NCBI GenBank assembly: GCA_019247695.1
Contig: JAFBAP010000106.1
Coordinates: 1 to 34,963, forward strand
Length of the DNA stretch: 34,963 bases
DNA from: Verrucomicrobiota bacterium
GTDB taxonomy: Bacteria; Verrucomicrobiota; Verrucomicrobiia; Chthoniobacterales; JAFAMB01
Direction: 5' to 3'
The notes beneath the pieces were generated by a model. That model had not been told where the DNA came from. It made no database searches and was given only the letters and a program-made list of their open reading frames with translations. Of this stretch, positions 8,446 through 15,000 are shown piece by piece (within the stretch, counting starts at the first letter, position 1; every line of letters begins with the position of its first letter). Position numbers and translations under genes: made by a program.

Positions 8446-9063
8446 GTGAGTTCACTGCTTTACAGTCAAGTCCTGGTGTTGAACCGGCTCTGGCAAGCCG
8501 TTCACGTGTGCTCCGCGCGCCGAGCTTTCATATTGTTGTACCAGGGCAGCGCACAGGTGGTGTCGACCGATCCGGCCAACGAATATGCCACGCTGGATTT
8601 TCCGGAATGGCTGCGGCATTCCCAGGACTACAGGGGCGGTGATGTGGTCGGAACCGTGGCGCGACGGGTGCGTATCCCGAAGATCATCGTGCTGCGCACC
8701 TTCGACCGGCTGCCCAAAAAAGACGTAAAATTCAGCCGGCAGAACGTCTTCGAGCGTGATGGCCACACCTGCCAGTATTGCGGTTCCCGGTTTGAGCGGG
8801 CCGAGCTTAACCTTGACCACGTGGTGCCGCGGGACCGGGGCGGCCAGACGAATTGGGAAAACGTGGTTTGCTCATGCGTCCGGTGTAATACGCGCAAGGG
8901 CAACCGCCTCCCGCATGAAGCCAACATGCGGTTGCTGCGGGTGCCGCGCAAACCGCGCTGGCATCCTCTCAGCGCGTTTGCGCTCGAGCCTCAGCATGAT
9001 GCGAGTTGGCGCAAGTTTGTCGACGTCTCCGTCTGGCGGGTCGAACTGGGCGATGCGGCCTAA
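8434..9063 (+). CDS. HNH endonuclease-domain protein
   Basis: Up to 209 residues. The C-terminal half is a canonical HNH/McrA-like nuclease fold: zinc pair CQYCG (about 109-113), catalytic core LNLDHVVPRDRGG (about 122-134), NWENVV (136-141) and second zinc pair CVRC (about 144-147), then N-x-x-K-G. The N-terminal part (VLVLNRLWQAVHVCSARRAFILLY) is typical of a widespread single-domain HNH family in Verrucomicrobia, Planctomycetes and Cyanobacteria whose role is unproven. The true start may be GTG 8437 or GTG 8446. It is preceded by a promoter-like sequence and a hairpin that overlaps the start codons. No restriction, toxin or mobile-element partner is adjacent, so a defence role is not supported. 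The gene is followed at once by a 7-nt tandem repeat. Confidence 0.85.
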   Translation: MVLPVSSLLYSQVLVLNRLWQAVHVCSARRAFILLYQGSAQVVSTDPANEYATLDFPEWLRHSQDYRGGDVVGTVARRVRIPKIIVLRTFDRLPKKDVKFSRQNVFERDGHTCQYCGSRFERAELNLDHVVPRDRGGQTNWENVVCSCVRCNTRKGNRLPHEANMRLLRVPRKPRWHPLSAFALEPQHDASWRKFVDVSVWRVELGDAA

Positions 9064-9127
9064 ACGGTAACGCGTAACGCGTAACGGGTAGCGGGTAGCG
9101 GGTAGCGGGTAGCGCGTCACGGGTGGA
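9064..9127. repeat. 7-nt tandem repeat CGSGTAR (outer layer of the repeat family)
   Basis: Begins directly after the HNH stop codon: about nine degenerate copies of a 7-mer running CGCGTAA, CGCGTAA, CGGGTAG (four times), CGCGTCA, CGGGTGG. The matching inverse (CGCTACGCGTTACCCATTACGC) lies at 9493-9514 beyond the next gene, so the two arms flank the small conserved gene at 9208-9450. Confidence 0.85.
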
Positions 9128-9207
9128 GGAGATGAGCGGCGGCAAGCCCTTGGAACGAAAACCGCTTGCTCGGCAGTGCTCCCGGCATAAAACTGCTTTT
9201 GGCCCTG

Positions 9208-9450
9208 ATGATCCCGCAGATTCGAAAGCTCAAGTACGCGCAACCCTTTGTCGCCTTCTACCTCGAGTTGTCCAGTGGCCGGGTGATTAAGGTTGCCACC
9301 CCCGACCACATCGCTTTGGCTGAAGCCGGCCCGGGCCAGGTAGTTGTGCTCGACGATGACGGCACCTGGACTGCTTTGAGCGGTCTGCACCTGGCCAGCG
9401 TCGCGACTAATGATCCCCGGCCCAGGCGCCAGAACGGGCAAAACGCGTGA
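9208..9450 (+). CDS. Small conserved protein of unknown function
   Basis: 80 residues starting MIPQIRKLKYAQPFVAFYLEL, with a compact beta-rich pattern: SSGRVIKVATPDHIAL, then GQVVVLDDDGTWTALSGLHLASV. The protein has a small barrel-like look with alternating hydrophobic residues and no signal peptide. I recall similar short proteins in Verrucomicrobia but no assigned function. The frame is open upstream to 9166, but the upstream residues look non-conserved; ATG 9208 begins the apparent domain. It lies between the HNH gene and, on the opposite strand, smpB, and is bracketed by inverted arms of the intergenic repeat (9064-9127 and 9493-9514). Confidence 0.65.
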   Translation: MIPQIRKLKYAQPFVAFYLELSSGRVIKVATPDHIALAEAGPGQVVVLDDDGTWTALSGLHLASVATNDPRPRRQNGQNA

Positions 9451-9485
9451 GGTACCCCTTCCGCGAGGCCCAACCGAGCCGCCCG

Positions 9486-9520
9486 GCCACCCCGCTACGC
9501 GTTACCCATTACGCTTATTG
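9486..9520. repeat. Short repeat arm at the 3' end of smpB
   Basis: Contains CGCTACGCGTTACCCATTACGC (9493-9514), the inverse of the CGGGTAA-type 7-mers. The smpB stop codon (TAA, 9502-9504) lies inside it, so the last residues N-K-R-N-G of SmpB are written by repeat-like sequence. Confidence 0.7.
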
Positions 9521-9963
9521 AAGGCGGAGATGGCCCGATCGGTTTCGCGACGTTCCGCTTTCTCCTTCAGATCCTCGCGTTTATCGCTGTGGGTTTTACC
9601 CTGGCCCAGGCCGAGTTCGAGTTTGACGCGATGGTTCTTCCAATAAAGCCGGAGCGCCACGAGGGCTTGACCTTTTACGGAGCTCGCTTCGAACAGCCGT
9701 GCGATCTCGGCCTTATGCAACAGGAGTTTGCGCCGGCGTTTCGGCTCGTGCTGTTCATGGCTCGCCCGCACGTACGGCTGAATGTCGGCGTCATAAAGAA
9801 ACACGCCGTCCGGCTCAACCCTGGCGAAGGCGTTGTTCAAGTTGGCTAAACCCGCCCGGATCGATTTGACCTCGGTACCCTTCAGCTCGATACCGGCTTC
9901 GATCTTGTCCGTGATCCGGTAACTATGGTAAGCGCGCCGGTTGCTGGCAATCTCCGCTGACAT
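9502..9963 (-). CDS. smpB: SsrA-binding protein SmpB
   Basis: 153 residues covering the whole family. The N-terminal strand region is NRRAYHSYRITDKIEAGIELKGTEVKSIRAGLANL (about 7-42), the OB-fold core includes VFLYDADIQPY and HEPKRRRKLLLHKAEI, and the basic tail GKTHSDKREDLKEKAERRETDR (about 121-142) inserts into the mRNA path. SmpB binds tmRNA and loads it on stalled ribosomes for trans-translation. The tmRNA gene itself was not found in the window. It lies 18 nt downstream of rpoZ on the same strand, so the two probably share a transcript. The final residues and stop fall within a short repeat arm. Confidence 0.97.
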   Translation of the reverse strand: MSAEIASNRRAYHSYRITDKIEAGIELKGTEVKSIRAGLANLNNAFARVEPDGVFLYDADIQPYVRASHEQHEPKRRRKLLLHKAEIARLFEASSVKGQALVALRLYWKNHRVKLELGLGQGKTHSDKREDLKEKAERRETDRAISAFNKRNG

Positions 9964-9981
9964 GCCGGGAAGGATGCTCGA

Positions 9982-10200
9982 TCACTCCAGGTCGGGCCCG
10001 GCTTGCGGGGAAGCATCGATTTTGAGTTTGCCCTCGATGATTTCCTTAAAGGCAATGTCGGCGTGCGACATGCGAGGACCCACTTCGACCAGCGGTTGCC
10101 GGCCATTGCTGAGTTGGCGTACTCGTTTTGAGACCACGTTAACCAGGACCGCCGTATTCGGGATGATCTTGGCAGCTTCCTCGAGCAAATGACTGGACAT
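9982..10200 (-). CDS. rpoZ: RNA polymerase omega subunit
   Basis: 72 residues. NTAVLVNVVSKRVRQLSNGRQPLV (about 15-38) is the omega core helix that clasps the beta-prime subunit, followed by HADIAFKEIIEGKLKI (about 46-61), the conserved I-A-x-x-E-I-x-x-G-K-I element. It lacks the long acidic tail of enterobacterial omega, as in many phyla. ATG 10200 starts the conserved helix. Upstream on the minus strand, a TTGACA occurs at 10277-10272, but no convincing -10 box stands at the usual distance, so the promoter is unsure. Promoter-distal partner: smpB, 18 nt downstream. Confidence 0.85.
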   Translation of the reverse strand: MSSHLLEEAAKIIPNTAVLVNVVSKRVRQLSNGRQPLVEVGPRMSHADIAFKEIIEGKLKIDASPQAGPDLE

Positions 10201-10374
10201 AGCGAATGGAAAGGCGCAAACAAAAAATACCCACGCAGGGAAACAGGAAAACTGCAGGCTAAAACTGCCCCTGTCAAGGGCGCATCGGCGGAATGCATCC
10301 GCCCGGCGTGCCGCCCTCAGCTGAATGGCTGCGGAATAAGTGCCCCCGCTGCCGCGTCCAGTCCCTTGCGGGGT

Positions 10375-10857
10375 CTAAGGTTCGGCGCCCGCCCCCGGCT
10401 GAGCCGGCGTCGTCTTGCCGCCGGCCTGATCCCGATCACCACTGTTACCGGGGGTTTGGGTTCGCGATTCCGCCGGTGCCGCGTCTTTCTTTTTCGTCTC
10501 GTTGAAAACGGGGAGATAATCGTACGTCGGATAATATTCGGTGCGGAACGCGCCCCAGACGCCTTTCTCAAAAGCCAGATTCACCTCACGAAGTTTTTCC
10601 GGGGGCAGCCGGAGGGTGATGACGTGTCCGATCCCCATGACGATGTGGTACGACAGAATCTCGACGCCCGGAGGCGGAAAGTTGCGGCGAAATCCCGTTT
10701 GGTCAAGGTGGCGATTAATCTCGTCGAGGGTTTTTGACTGGTCATGCCGTAGGAAAACCGTGAGCATGATCTTGCCGTCCGATCCCGGTTCCTGGGCGGA
10801 AAGTGGGGTTGACGGCAGAGCGGCGAGCAGCGCAAGGGCGGTTAGAAACGGTTTCAT
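10375..10857 (-). CDS. Secreted conserved protein of unknown function, coupled to tgt
   Basis: 160 residues. A clear signal peptide MKPFLTALALLAALPSTPLSA (1-21) precedes a compact domain (about 28-120) with TVFLRHDQSKTLDEINRHL, GVEILSYHIVMGIGHVITLRL and GAFRTEYYPTYDY. The remainder (about 125-160) is Pro/Gly/Ala-rich and disordered. The domain reads as an alpha/beta sandwich with a pattern I recall from hypothetical proteins in Proteobacteria and Verrucomicrobia. Predicted periplasmic or extracellular. The ATG overlaps the tgt stop codon by one base (TGATG), implying translational coupling to a cytoplasmic tRNA-modifying enzyme; functional linkage is not obvious. An in-frame longer start exists at 10923 but would place 22 charged residues before the signal peptide. 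Confidence 0.75.
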   Translation of the reverse strand: MKPFLTALALLAALPSTPLSAQEPGSDGKIMLTVFLRHDQSKTLDEINRHLDQTGFRRNFPPPGVEILSYHIVMGIGHVITLRLPPEKLREVNLAFEKGVWGAFRTEYYPTYDYLPVFNETKKKDAAPAESRTQTPGNSGDRDQAGGKTTPAQPGAGAEP

Positions 10858-12086
10858 CAACCAGGTTCGCACGCAGACGATGGATCGTGAGTCCCGGCCG
10901 TGGCGCCGTTGGGGTCTTCCCAAAGCGGGGCGTCCTCGCTGCCCTCAGGACCGCCCCCGGTCCCGGGCACGTGGCGCACGTAATTTGACCCGAAGTTTTT
11001 TCGGAATTGCGGGAAAGTGCCGTTTTCGATCGCAGCCCGGATCTGGGCCATGAGGTTCAGGTAGAAATGCAGGTTGTGGATGGTTATAAGGCGGAGACCT
11101 AAAATCTCCTCAGCCTTGATCAGGTGCCGGATATATCCGCGGGTGAAGTCGTGGCACGTGGCGCACGCGCAACCCGCTTCGATCGGACGCTCGTCCGTCC
11201 GGAATCGCTGGTTTTTCAGATTGAGCGTGCCTTGAGCGGTGAAGGCGGTGCCGTTCCGCGCCAGCCGCGTCGGCAGCACGCAGTCAAACATGTCAACCCC
11301 GCGCGCGACCATCTCGACGATCTGGGGCGGGGTTCCCAAGCCCATCGCGTAACGCGGCTGGTCTTTCGGAAGGAAGGGCACGCTCTGTTCGACCGCGCGC
11401 ATCATCGCGGGTTCGGGTTCGCCGACGCTGACGCCGCCGATCGCGTAGCCGTCGAAGGATTGCCCGACCAGTTCGCGGGCGCTCCGCTCCCGTAATTCCG
11501 GATAAACGGACCCTTGCACGATGCCGAAAACCAGGGGATGGCGGGCCGGATCCGCCCGGTCCGCCCACTCCCGGCAGCGCCGGGCCCAGCGCAAGGTGCG
11601 TTCGAGGCTGGCCTCCGCGTACGCTCGTTCGCATGGATAGGGCGGGCACTCGTCAAAAACCATCGCGATGTCAGACCCTAGGGCGGTCTGGATTTCCATC
11701 GCGATTTCCGGACTCAGGAAACAGGGACGCCCATCGATGTGGCTGCTGAAATGGACGCCTTCCTCCTTGATCCGCCGCAACCTGGCCAATGAGAAAACCT
11801 GGAAACCGCCGCTGTCGGTAAGGATCGGGCGCTCCCAACCCATGAACCGGTGCAGGCCATCAAAATGTTCGATGACCTCCAGGCCGGGCCGCAGGAAAAG
11901 ATGGTACGTGTTTCCCAGGATGATCTGCGCGCCGAGTTCACGCAGTTCGGCGGGACTGGTGGCTTTCACGGTGCCCTGAGTACCGACGGGCATAAACACC
12001 GGGGTCTCAATCGTACCGCGGGGCATCTGAAGCCGGCCGCGACGCGCCTGCGAGCATGGGTCGGTGACCAGCAGTTGAAACGCCAT
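10857..12086 (-). CDS. tgt: Queuine tRNA-ribosyltransferase
   Basis: 409 residues. Swaps guanine 34 of the GUN-anticodon tRNAs for the queuosine precursor preQ1. Catalytic features seen: general-base Asp 91 in TDSGGFQ, substrate-pocket DECPPY (145-150), QGS (191-193), GGVSVGE (217-223), nucleophile Asp 268 in MFDCVLPTRLARNG, and the zinc site C306-x-C308-x2-C311 with His 337. The TIM-barrel core is complete. The C-terminal 35 residues (PGTGGGPEGSEDAPLWEDP onward) form a low-complexity extension not found in typical 370-380 residue enzymes. The next gene starts on the last base of its stop codon. Upstream, the divergent PPK2 gene is separated only by repeat sequence, so a promoter must lie inside or beside the repeat. 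Confidence 0.97.
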   Translation of the reverse strand: MAFQLLVTDPCSQARRGRLQMPRGTIETPVFMPVGTQGTVKATSPAELRELGAQIILGNTYHLFLRPGLEVIEHFDGLHRFMGWERPILTDSGGFQVFSLARLRRIKEEGVHFSSHIDGRPCFLSPEIAMEIQTALGSDIAMVFDECPPYPCERAYAEASLERTLRWARRCREWADRADPARHPLVFGIVQGSVYPELRERSARELVGQSFDGYAIGGVSVGEPEPAMMRAVEQSVPFLPKDQPRYAMGLGTPPQIVEMVARGVDMFDCVLPTRLARNGTAFTAQGTLNLKNQRFRTDERPIEAGCACATCHDFTRGYIRHLIKAEEILGLRLITIHNLHFYLNLMAQIRAAIENGTFPQFRKNFGSNYVRHVPGTGGGPEGSEDAPLWEDPNGATAGTHDPSSACEPG

Positions 12087-12089
12087 TCG

Positions 12090-12209
12090 GGGAGAGTGTC
12101 GGGTGTCGGGTGTCGGGTGTCGAGTAAAGTTCGGGGTTCGGAGATGGTCTTCCCGCCGTGGTCACCGCGTGAACTCTTCCACTGCACTCGACACCCGACA
12201 CCCGGCGCC
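12090..12209. repeat. Composite layered repeat, short inverted copy
   Basis: Fills the gap between the divergent tgt and PPK2 genes. Four tandem GTGTCGG units (12096-12124) lead to GTTCGGGGTTCGG, then a CCGCCGTGGTCACCGCG block in the inverse sense, and end in ACTCGACACCCGACACCC. The 17 nt at 12108-12124 and 12187-12203 are perfect inverse complements. The layer order (GTGTCGG outside, GTTCGG next, CGCCGTGG inside) matches the larger copies, but there is no TTCTGCG core. Confidence 0.85.
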
Positions 12210-12221
12210 CTACACTGGCGG

Positions 12222-13136
12222 ATGTTCCACGTTGGCGAGCATCTGTCCAAAACCGGCGGTTTCGACCTCAAGGCCCTTATGGTCGAGCCCGAAAGCAAGA
12301 TTTCTCTTACCAAGGATTTCGATCCCGGTTACACGGGCGACTACAAGGATAAGGGCGACGCGGAGGCGGCCACGCTGCACAACGTCCAGCAACTTGCCAC
12401 GTTCCAGGACATCCTCTACGCCAGCCGCACCTACGCGCTCCTGATCGTTCTCCAGGCATTGGACGCGGCCGGTAAGGACAGCACGATCAAGCACGTCATG
12501 TCCGGGGTAAACCCGCAGGGCTGCGACGTCCATAGCTTCAAGTCGCCCAGCGCGGAAGAGCTCGGCCACGATTACCTTTGGCGTTCCGTCAAAGTGCTGC
12601 CTGAACGGGGGCGCATCGGGATTTTCAACCGTTCCTATTACGAGGAAGTGCTGGTCGTTCGTGTGCATCCGGAATTCCTGGCCGCGGAGCATCTGCCGCC
12701 GACTGATCCGGATACCTCCCTCTGGAAACAGCGTTTTCAGGAAATCAATAACTTTGAACGCCACATCGTCGATAACGGCATGATCGTGCTCAAGTTCTTT
12801 CTGAACGTCTCAAAGAAAGAGCAGATGAAGCGATTTCTGGCCCGGATCGACGACCCGGAGAAAAACTGGAAGTTTTCGGCCGCGGACCTTCGGGAAAGGA
12901 GATACTGGGACGACTACATGGACGCTTATGAGGACATGTTCAACCACACGAGCACCGCTGCCGCGCCCTGGTTCATCATCCCTGCCGATCACAAGTGGTT
13001 TACGCGCCTGGCGGTGTCGCAAATCATCGCCGAAACGATGGCGAGCCTGAGTCTCGCCTACCCGAAGGCTACGCCGGAACAACTCGCGGCGCTCCGGAAG
13101 GCCAAGGACGAGCTCGAGGCCGAGAAGAAGGCCTAA
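12222..13136 (+). CDS. ppk2: Polyphosphate kinase 2 family protein
   Basis: 304 residues in the PPK2 P-loop kinase fold. Walker A-like LDAAGKDSTIKHVMSGVNPQG (about 80-100), Walker B and lid region GIFNRSYYEEVLVVRVHPE (about 133-151), and KWKF-type segment NWKFSAADLRERRYWDDY (about 222-239) are all present. PPK2 enzymes use polyphosphate to phosphorylate AMP, ADP, GDP or other nucleotides; which nucleotide is used here cannot be read from the motifs. ATG 12222 begins the homologous sequence, and everything upstream in the frame is repeat or tgt antisense. The start lies 19 nt after the 17-nt perfect repeat arm and has no strong Shine-Dalgarno. Cytosolic. Confidence 0.93.
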   Translation: MFHVGEHLSKTGGFDLKALMVEPESKISLTKDFDPGYTGDYKDKGDAEAATLHNVQQLATFQDILYASRTYALLIVLQALDAAGKDSTIKHVMSGVNPQGCDVHSFKSPSAEELGHDYLWRSVKVLPERGRIGIFNRSYYEEVLVVRVHPEFLAAEHLPPTDPDTSLWKQRFQEINNFERHIVDNGMIVLKFFLNVSKKEQMKRFLARIDDPEKNWKFSAADLRERRYWDDYMDAYEDMFNHTSTAAAPWFIIPADHKWFTRLAVSQIIAETMASLSLAYPKATPEQLAALRKAKDELEAEKKA

Positions 13137-13416
13137 TACCATTCCGACGGCCATGGAGGTAAAACAATGCTTTCTGCCGCCCCTTCAGCAAATCCAACCC
13201 GGCGGGCGGGCGTTTGTTAGGGAGGGCGTACAGGCGTGACGCCTTAGGAGGGCTCGATCGTGATTTTACGGTTACCCAGGGGGTAAAGCCCTGGGCTAAG
13301 TTCCCCCGGCCCGTTGCGCCTAAGACGGATTTAACGCCGTGCGGAGCATCCGGCAGCACCTCCTCCCGCCGGAATTCTACCGAACTATCTGTGTAAATGG
13401 TATAACAGAGAACGCT
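13137..13416. other. Gene-free stretch after ppk2 with a hairpin repeat
   Basis: No supported gene. Contains CCCAGGG (13275-13281) pairing perfectly with CCCTGGG (13289-13295) around GGTAAAG, inside a segment (about 13261-13325) whose GGTTACCCAGGG...CCCTGGGCTAA style resembles palindromic intergenic elements I have seen in Planctomycetes and Verrucomicrobia. No T-run follows, so it is not a simple terminator. A second weak feature is a run of CACCTCCTCCCGCC near 13357-13370. I found no promoter or start codon with a good ribosome site. Confidence 0.5.
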
Positions 13417-13580
13417 CGGTCACCCGGGACCGAACCCCGAACTCTTCCTCTTCCCGCCGTGGTCGCCGTGTTCCGCCGTGGCGCCGTGTGATTCTCCTCC
13501 GCTGTGCCCGCCGTGTGACCGAACTCCGAACCCCGAACCCCGAACGCCACCCGACACTCCTCACCCGTTCCCCGTTACCT
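13417..13580. repeat. Composite layered repeat, half copy
   Basis: Right-hand half of the family, written in the inverse sense: CCGAACCCCGAAC, then CCCGCCGTGGTCGCCGTG and related 9-nt units, CGCCGTGTGACC, CCGAACTCCGAACCCCGAAC, CACCCGACAC, and finally CACCCGTTCCCCGTTACC. The purC stop codon (TGA, 13561-13563) lies within the last layer, so the final residues of PurC are repeat-derived. The layer order is the same as in other copies. Confidence 0.8.
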
Positions 13581-14454
13581 GCCCGCCGGTCAGCAATTCA
13601 AAAATCTCCCGGTATCGGGCCGCGGTCCTTTGGATGATTTCGGGCGGCAGGTAAGGTGCGGGCGGGGTTTTGTCCCAATCGAGCGTGTCGAGGTAATCGC
13701 GGAGAAACTGCTTGTCGAGGCTGACGAGCCTGGAGCCGGGCCGATGCTCCTCGGCCGGCCAGAATCGGGACGAGTCCGGGGTCAGGCATTCATCAATCAA
13801 TGCAATCTCCCCGTCGATGAGCCCAAATTCGAATTTGGTGTCGGCGATGATGATGCCGTGGTTTGCGGCATGCGAATTTGCATCCGAGTAAAGGCCCAGG
13901 CTCAGGTCGTGCAGCTTATCGGCAGCCTCGGTACCGACCAATTCCACAAACCGCTGCCAGGGGATGTTCTCGTCATGCCCGGCCTGGGCCTTGGTGGCCG
14001 GGCTAAACAGGGGAGCCGGCAGCGGCGACCCGAGCTCCAGGCCGGCCGGCAGCGGATCACCCGCCAGCGTCCCGCGCTCGCGGTATTCGCGCCAGGCCGA
14101 ACCTGCAAGGTAGCCGCGGACGACGCACTCGACGGGAAACGGTTCGGCCTTGCGGACCAGCATGGAACGGCCGCGTAACTTTTCCGGATACGCCTGCGGT
14201 TCCTCCGGGAACTCGTCAAAGTCAGCCGTCAGAAAATGGCTCGTTACGTGCGGAAAACGCTGGAACCAGAAGGCCGACAGCTGGGTCAGGATTTCGCCTT
14301 TTCCGGGTATGGGGTCGGGAAGAATGCAATCGTAAGCCGAAATCCGGTCGGTCGCGACCATCAGGAAGGAATCGCCGAGGTCAAACAACTCGCGCACCTT
14401 ACCGCTGCGCACCTTCGGTATTCCCGGCAGTTCCAGGTCGGTAATGACGCTCAC
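13561..14454 (-). CDS. purC: Phosphoribosylaminoimidazole-succinocarboxamide synthase
   Basis: 297 residues. Condenses CAIR with aspartate using ATP in purine synthesis. Seen: nucleotide-binding GKVRELFDLGDSFLMVATDRISAYDCILPDPIPGKG (about 18-53), VECVVRGYLAGSAWREY (about 108-124), KAQAGHDENI (about 154-163), and ADTKFEFGLIDGEIALIDECLTPDSSRFW (about 204-232). The length and the GHDEN loop fit the longer bacterial/yeast-type enzyme. The start is GTG 14454, overlapping the upstream phosphatase-like stop by four bases (GTGA), which argues for translational coupling. The last codons (G-N-G-stop) lie in the adjacent repeat. Cytosolic. Confidence 0.97.
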   Translation of the reverse strand: MSVITDLELPGIPKVRSGKVRELFDLGDSFLMVATDRISAYDCILPDPIPGKGEILTQLSAFWFQRFPHVTSHFLTADFDEFPEEPQAYPEKLRGRSMLVRKAEPFPVECVVRGYLAGSAWREYRERGTLAGDPLPAGLELGSPLPAPLFSPATKAQAGHDENIPWQRFVELVGTEAADKLHDLSLGLYSDANSHAANHGIIIADTKFEFGLIDGEIALIDECLTPDSSRFWPAEEHRPGSRLVSLDKQFLRDYLDTLDWDKTPPAPYLPPEIIQRTAARYREIFELLTGGQVTGNG

Positions 14455-14879
14455 GCGCCAAGCTCCTCGATCAGTGACAACACTTTCGATTCGATTTCCG
14501 GCAACGCCAGTTCAACCGCCTGAAAGCCCAGGTCCGCCACGCTCCAATACTCGATGCGGTCGGCCCATTGGGGAAACTGAATCTGCATCATGCTGTGGTG
14601 TTCGTCCCTGTCCAGCGCGATCCGGCGCTGCGCCGTCTCCAGATCGTGCTCGGTCAGTTGGACACGGGCAGGTCCGGTGTGCCGAAGCTCGATTTTACGA
14701 ACAGCCAGCGCGTCGATCGTGAACGGAGAAAGGTAACCCTCAACCCAATGAATCGCGAGGCCGCGCGAGACAGCCTTCCAATTCAGCCGCTTCAGTTCGG
14801 CGTAATGATTGAAGACCGCTTCCGCGAAGCGGCTGCGGTAGTAATTACCGGTGCAAACAAACAGAACCAGGCTCGTCAC
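14451..14879 (-). CDS. Low-molecular-weight protein tyrosine phosphatase-like protein
   Basis: About 142 residues if started at GTG 14879. The N-terminus MTSLVLFVCTGNYYRSRFAEAVF has the family P-loop C-x5-R (C9, R15) at the end of strand 1, which forms the catalytic cysteine site of LMW-PTPs and arsenate reductases. The usual late catalytic Asp-Pro is not apparent; the equivalent region reads WSVADLGFQ. The protein may therefore act on a non-protein substrate or be weakly active. A longer frame reaches 14960 but its first 27 residues are basic and overlap the divergent helicase leader. It overlaps purC by four bases, so the two are likely co-translated. Function in purine metabolism is not implied by the family. 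Confidence 0.78.
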   Translation of the reverse strand: MTSLVLFVCTGNYYRSRFAEAVFNHYAELKRLNWKAVSRGLAIHWVEGYLSPFTIDALAVRKIELRHTGPARVQLTEHDLETAQRRIALDRDEHHSMMQIQFPQWADRIEYWSVADLGFQAVELALPEIESKVLSLIEELGA

Positions 14880-14960
14880 GTGCGTGATAAAATACAAGAA
14901 AGCCGGATGAATCAATCTCCGGCTGGCACGTGCCGGTCGCCGTGGTTGTAGAATGGGCAT

Positions 14961-14988
14961 TTGCGCCGGGCCGCGATTGCCCGATAAT
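14961..14988 (+). promoter_or_regulatory. Possible promoter for the helicase gene
   Basis: GATAAT (14983-14988, 5 of 6 to consensus) lies 16 nt after TTGCGC (14961-14966, a weak 3 of 6 match). Transcription would start near 14994-14996, only about 5-7 nt before ATG 15001, giving an almost leaderless message; consistent with no Shine-Dalgarno at that ATG. Unproven. Confidence 0.35.
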
Positions 14989-15000
14989 CTACGTGAAAAA

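Noticed and set aside
8434-9063. HNH protein as part of a restriction or phage-defence system
   Set aside because: No methyltransferase, helicase partner or other defence gene is adjacent; the family is commonly found alone among housekeeping genes.
11850-12221. N-terminal extension of the PPK2 gene
   Set aside because: The extension runs antisense to tgt and through the repeat; PPK2 similarity begins at ATG 12222.
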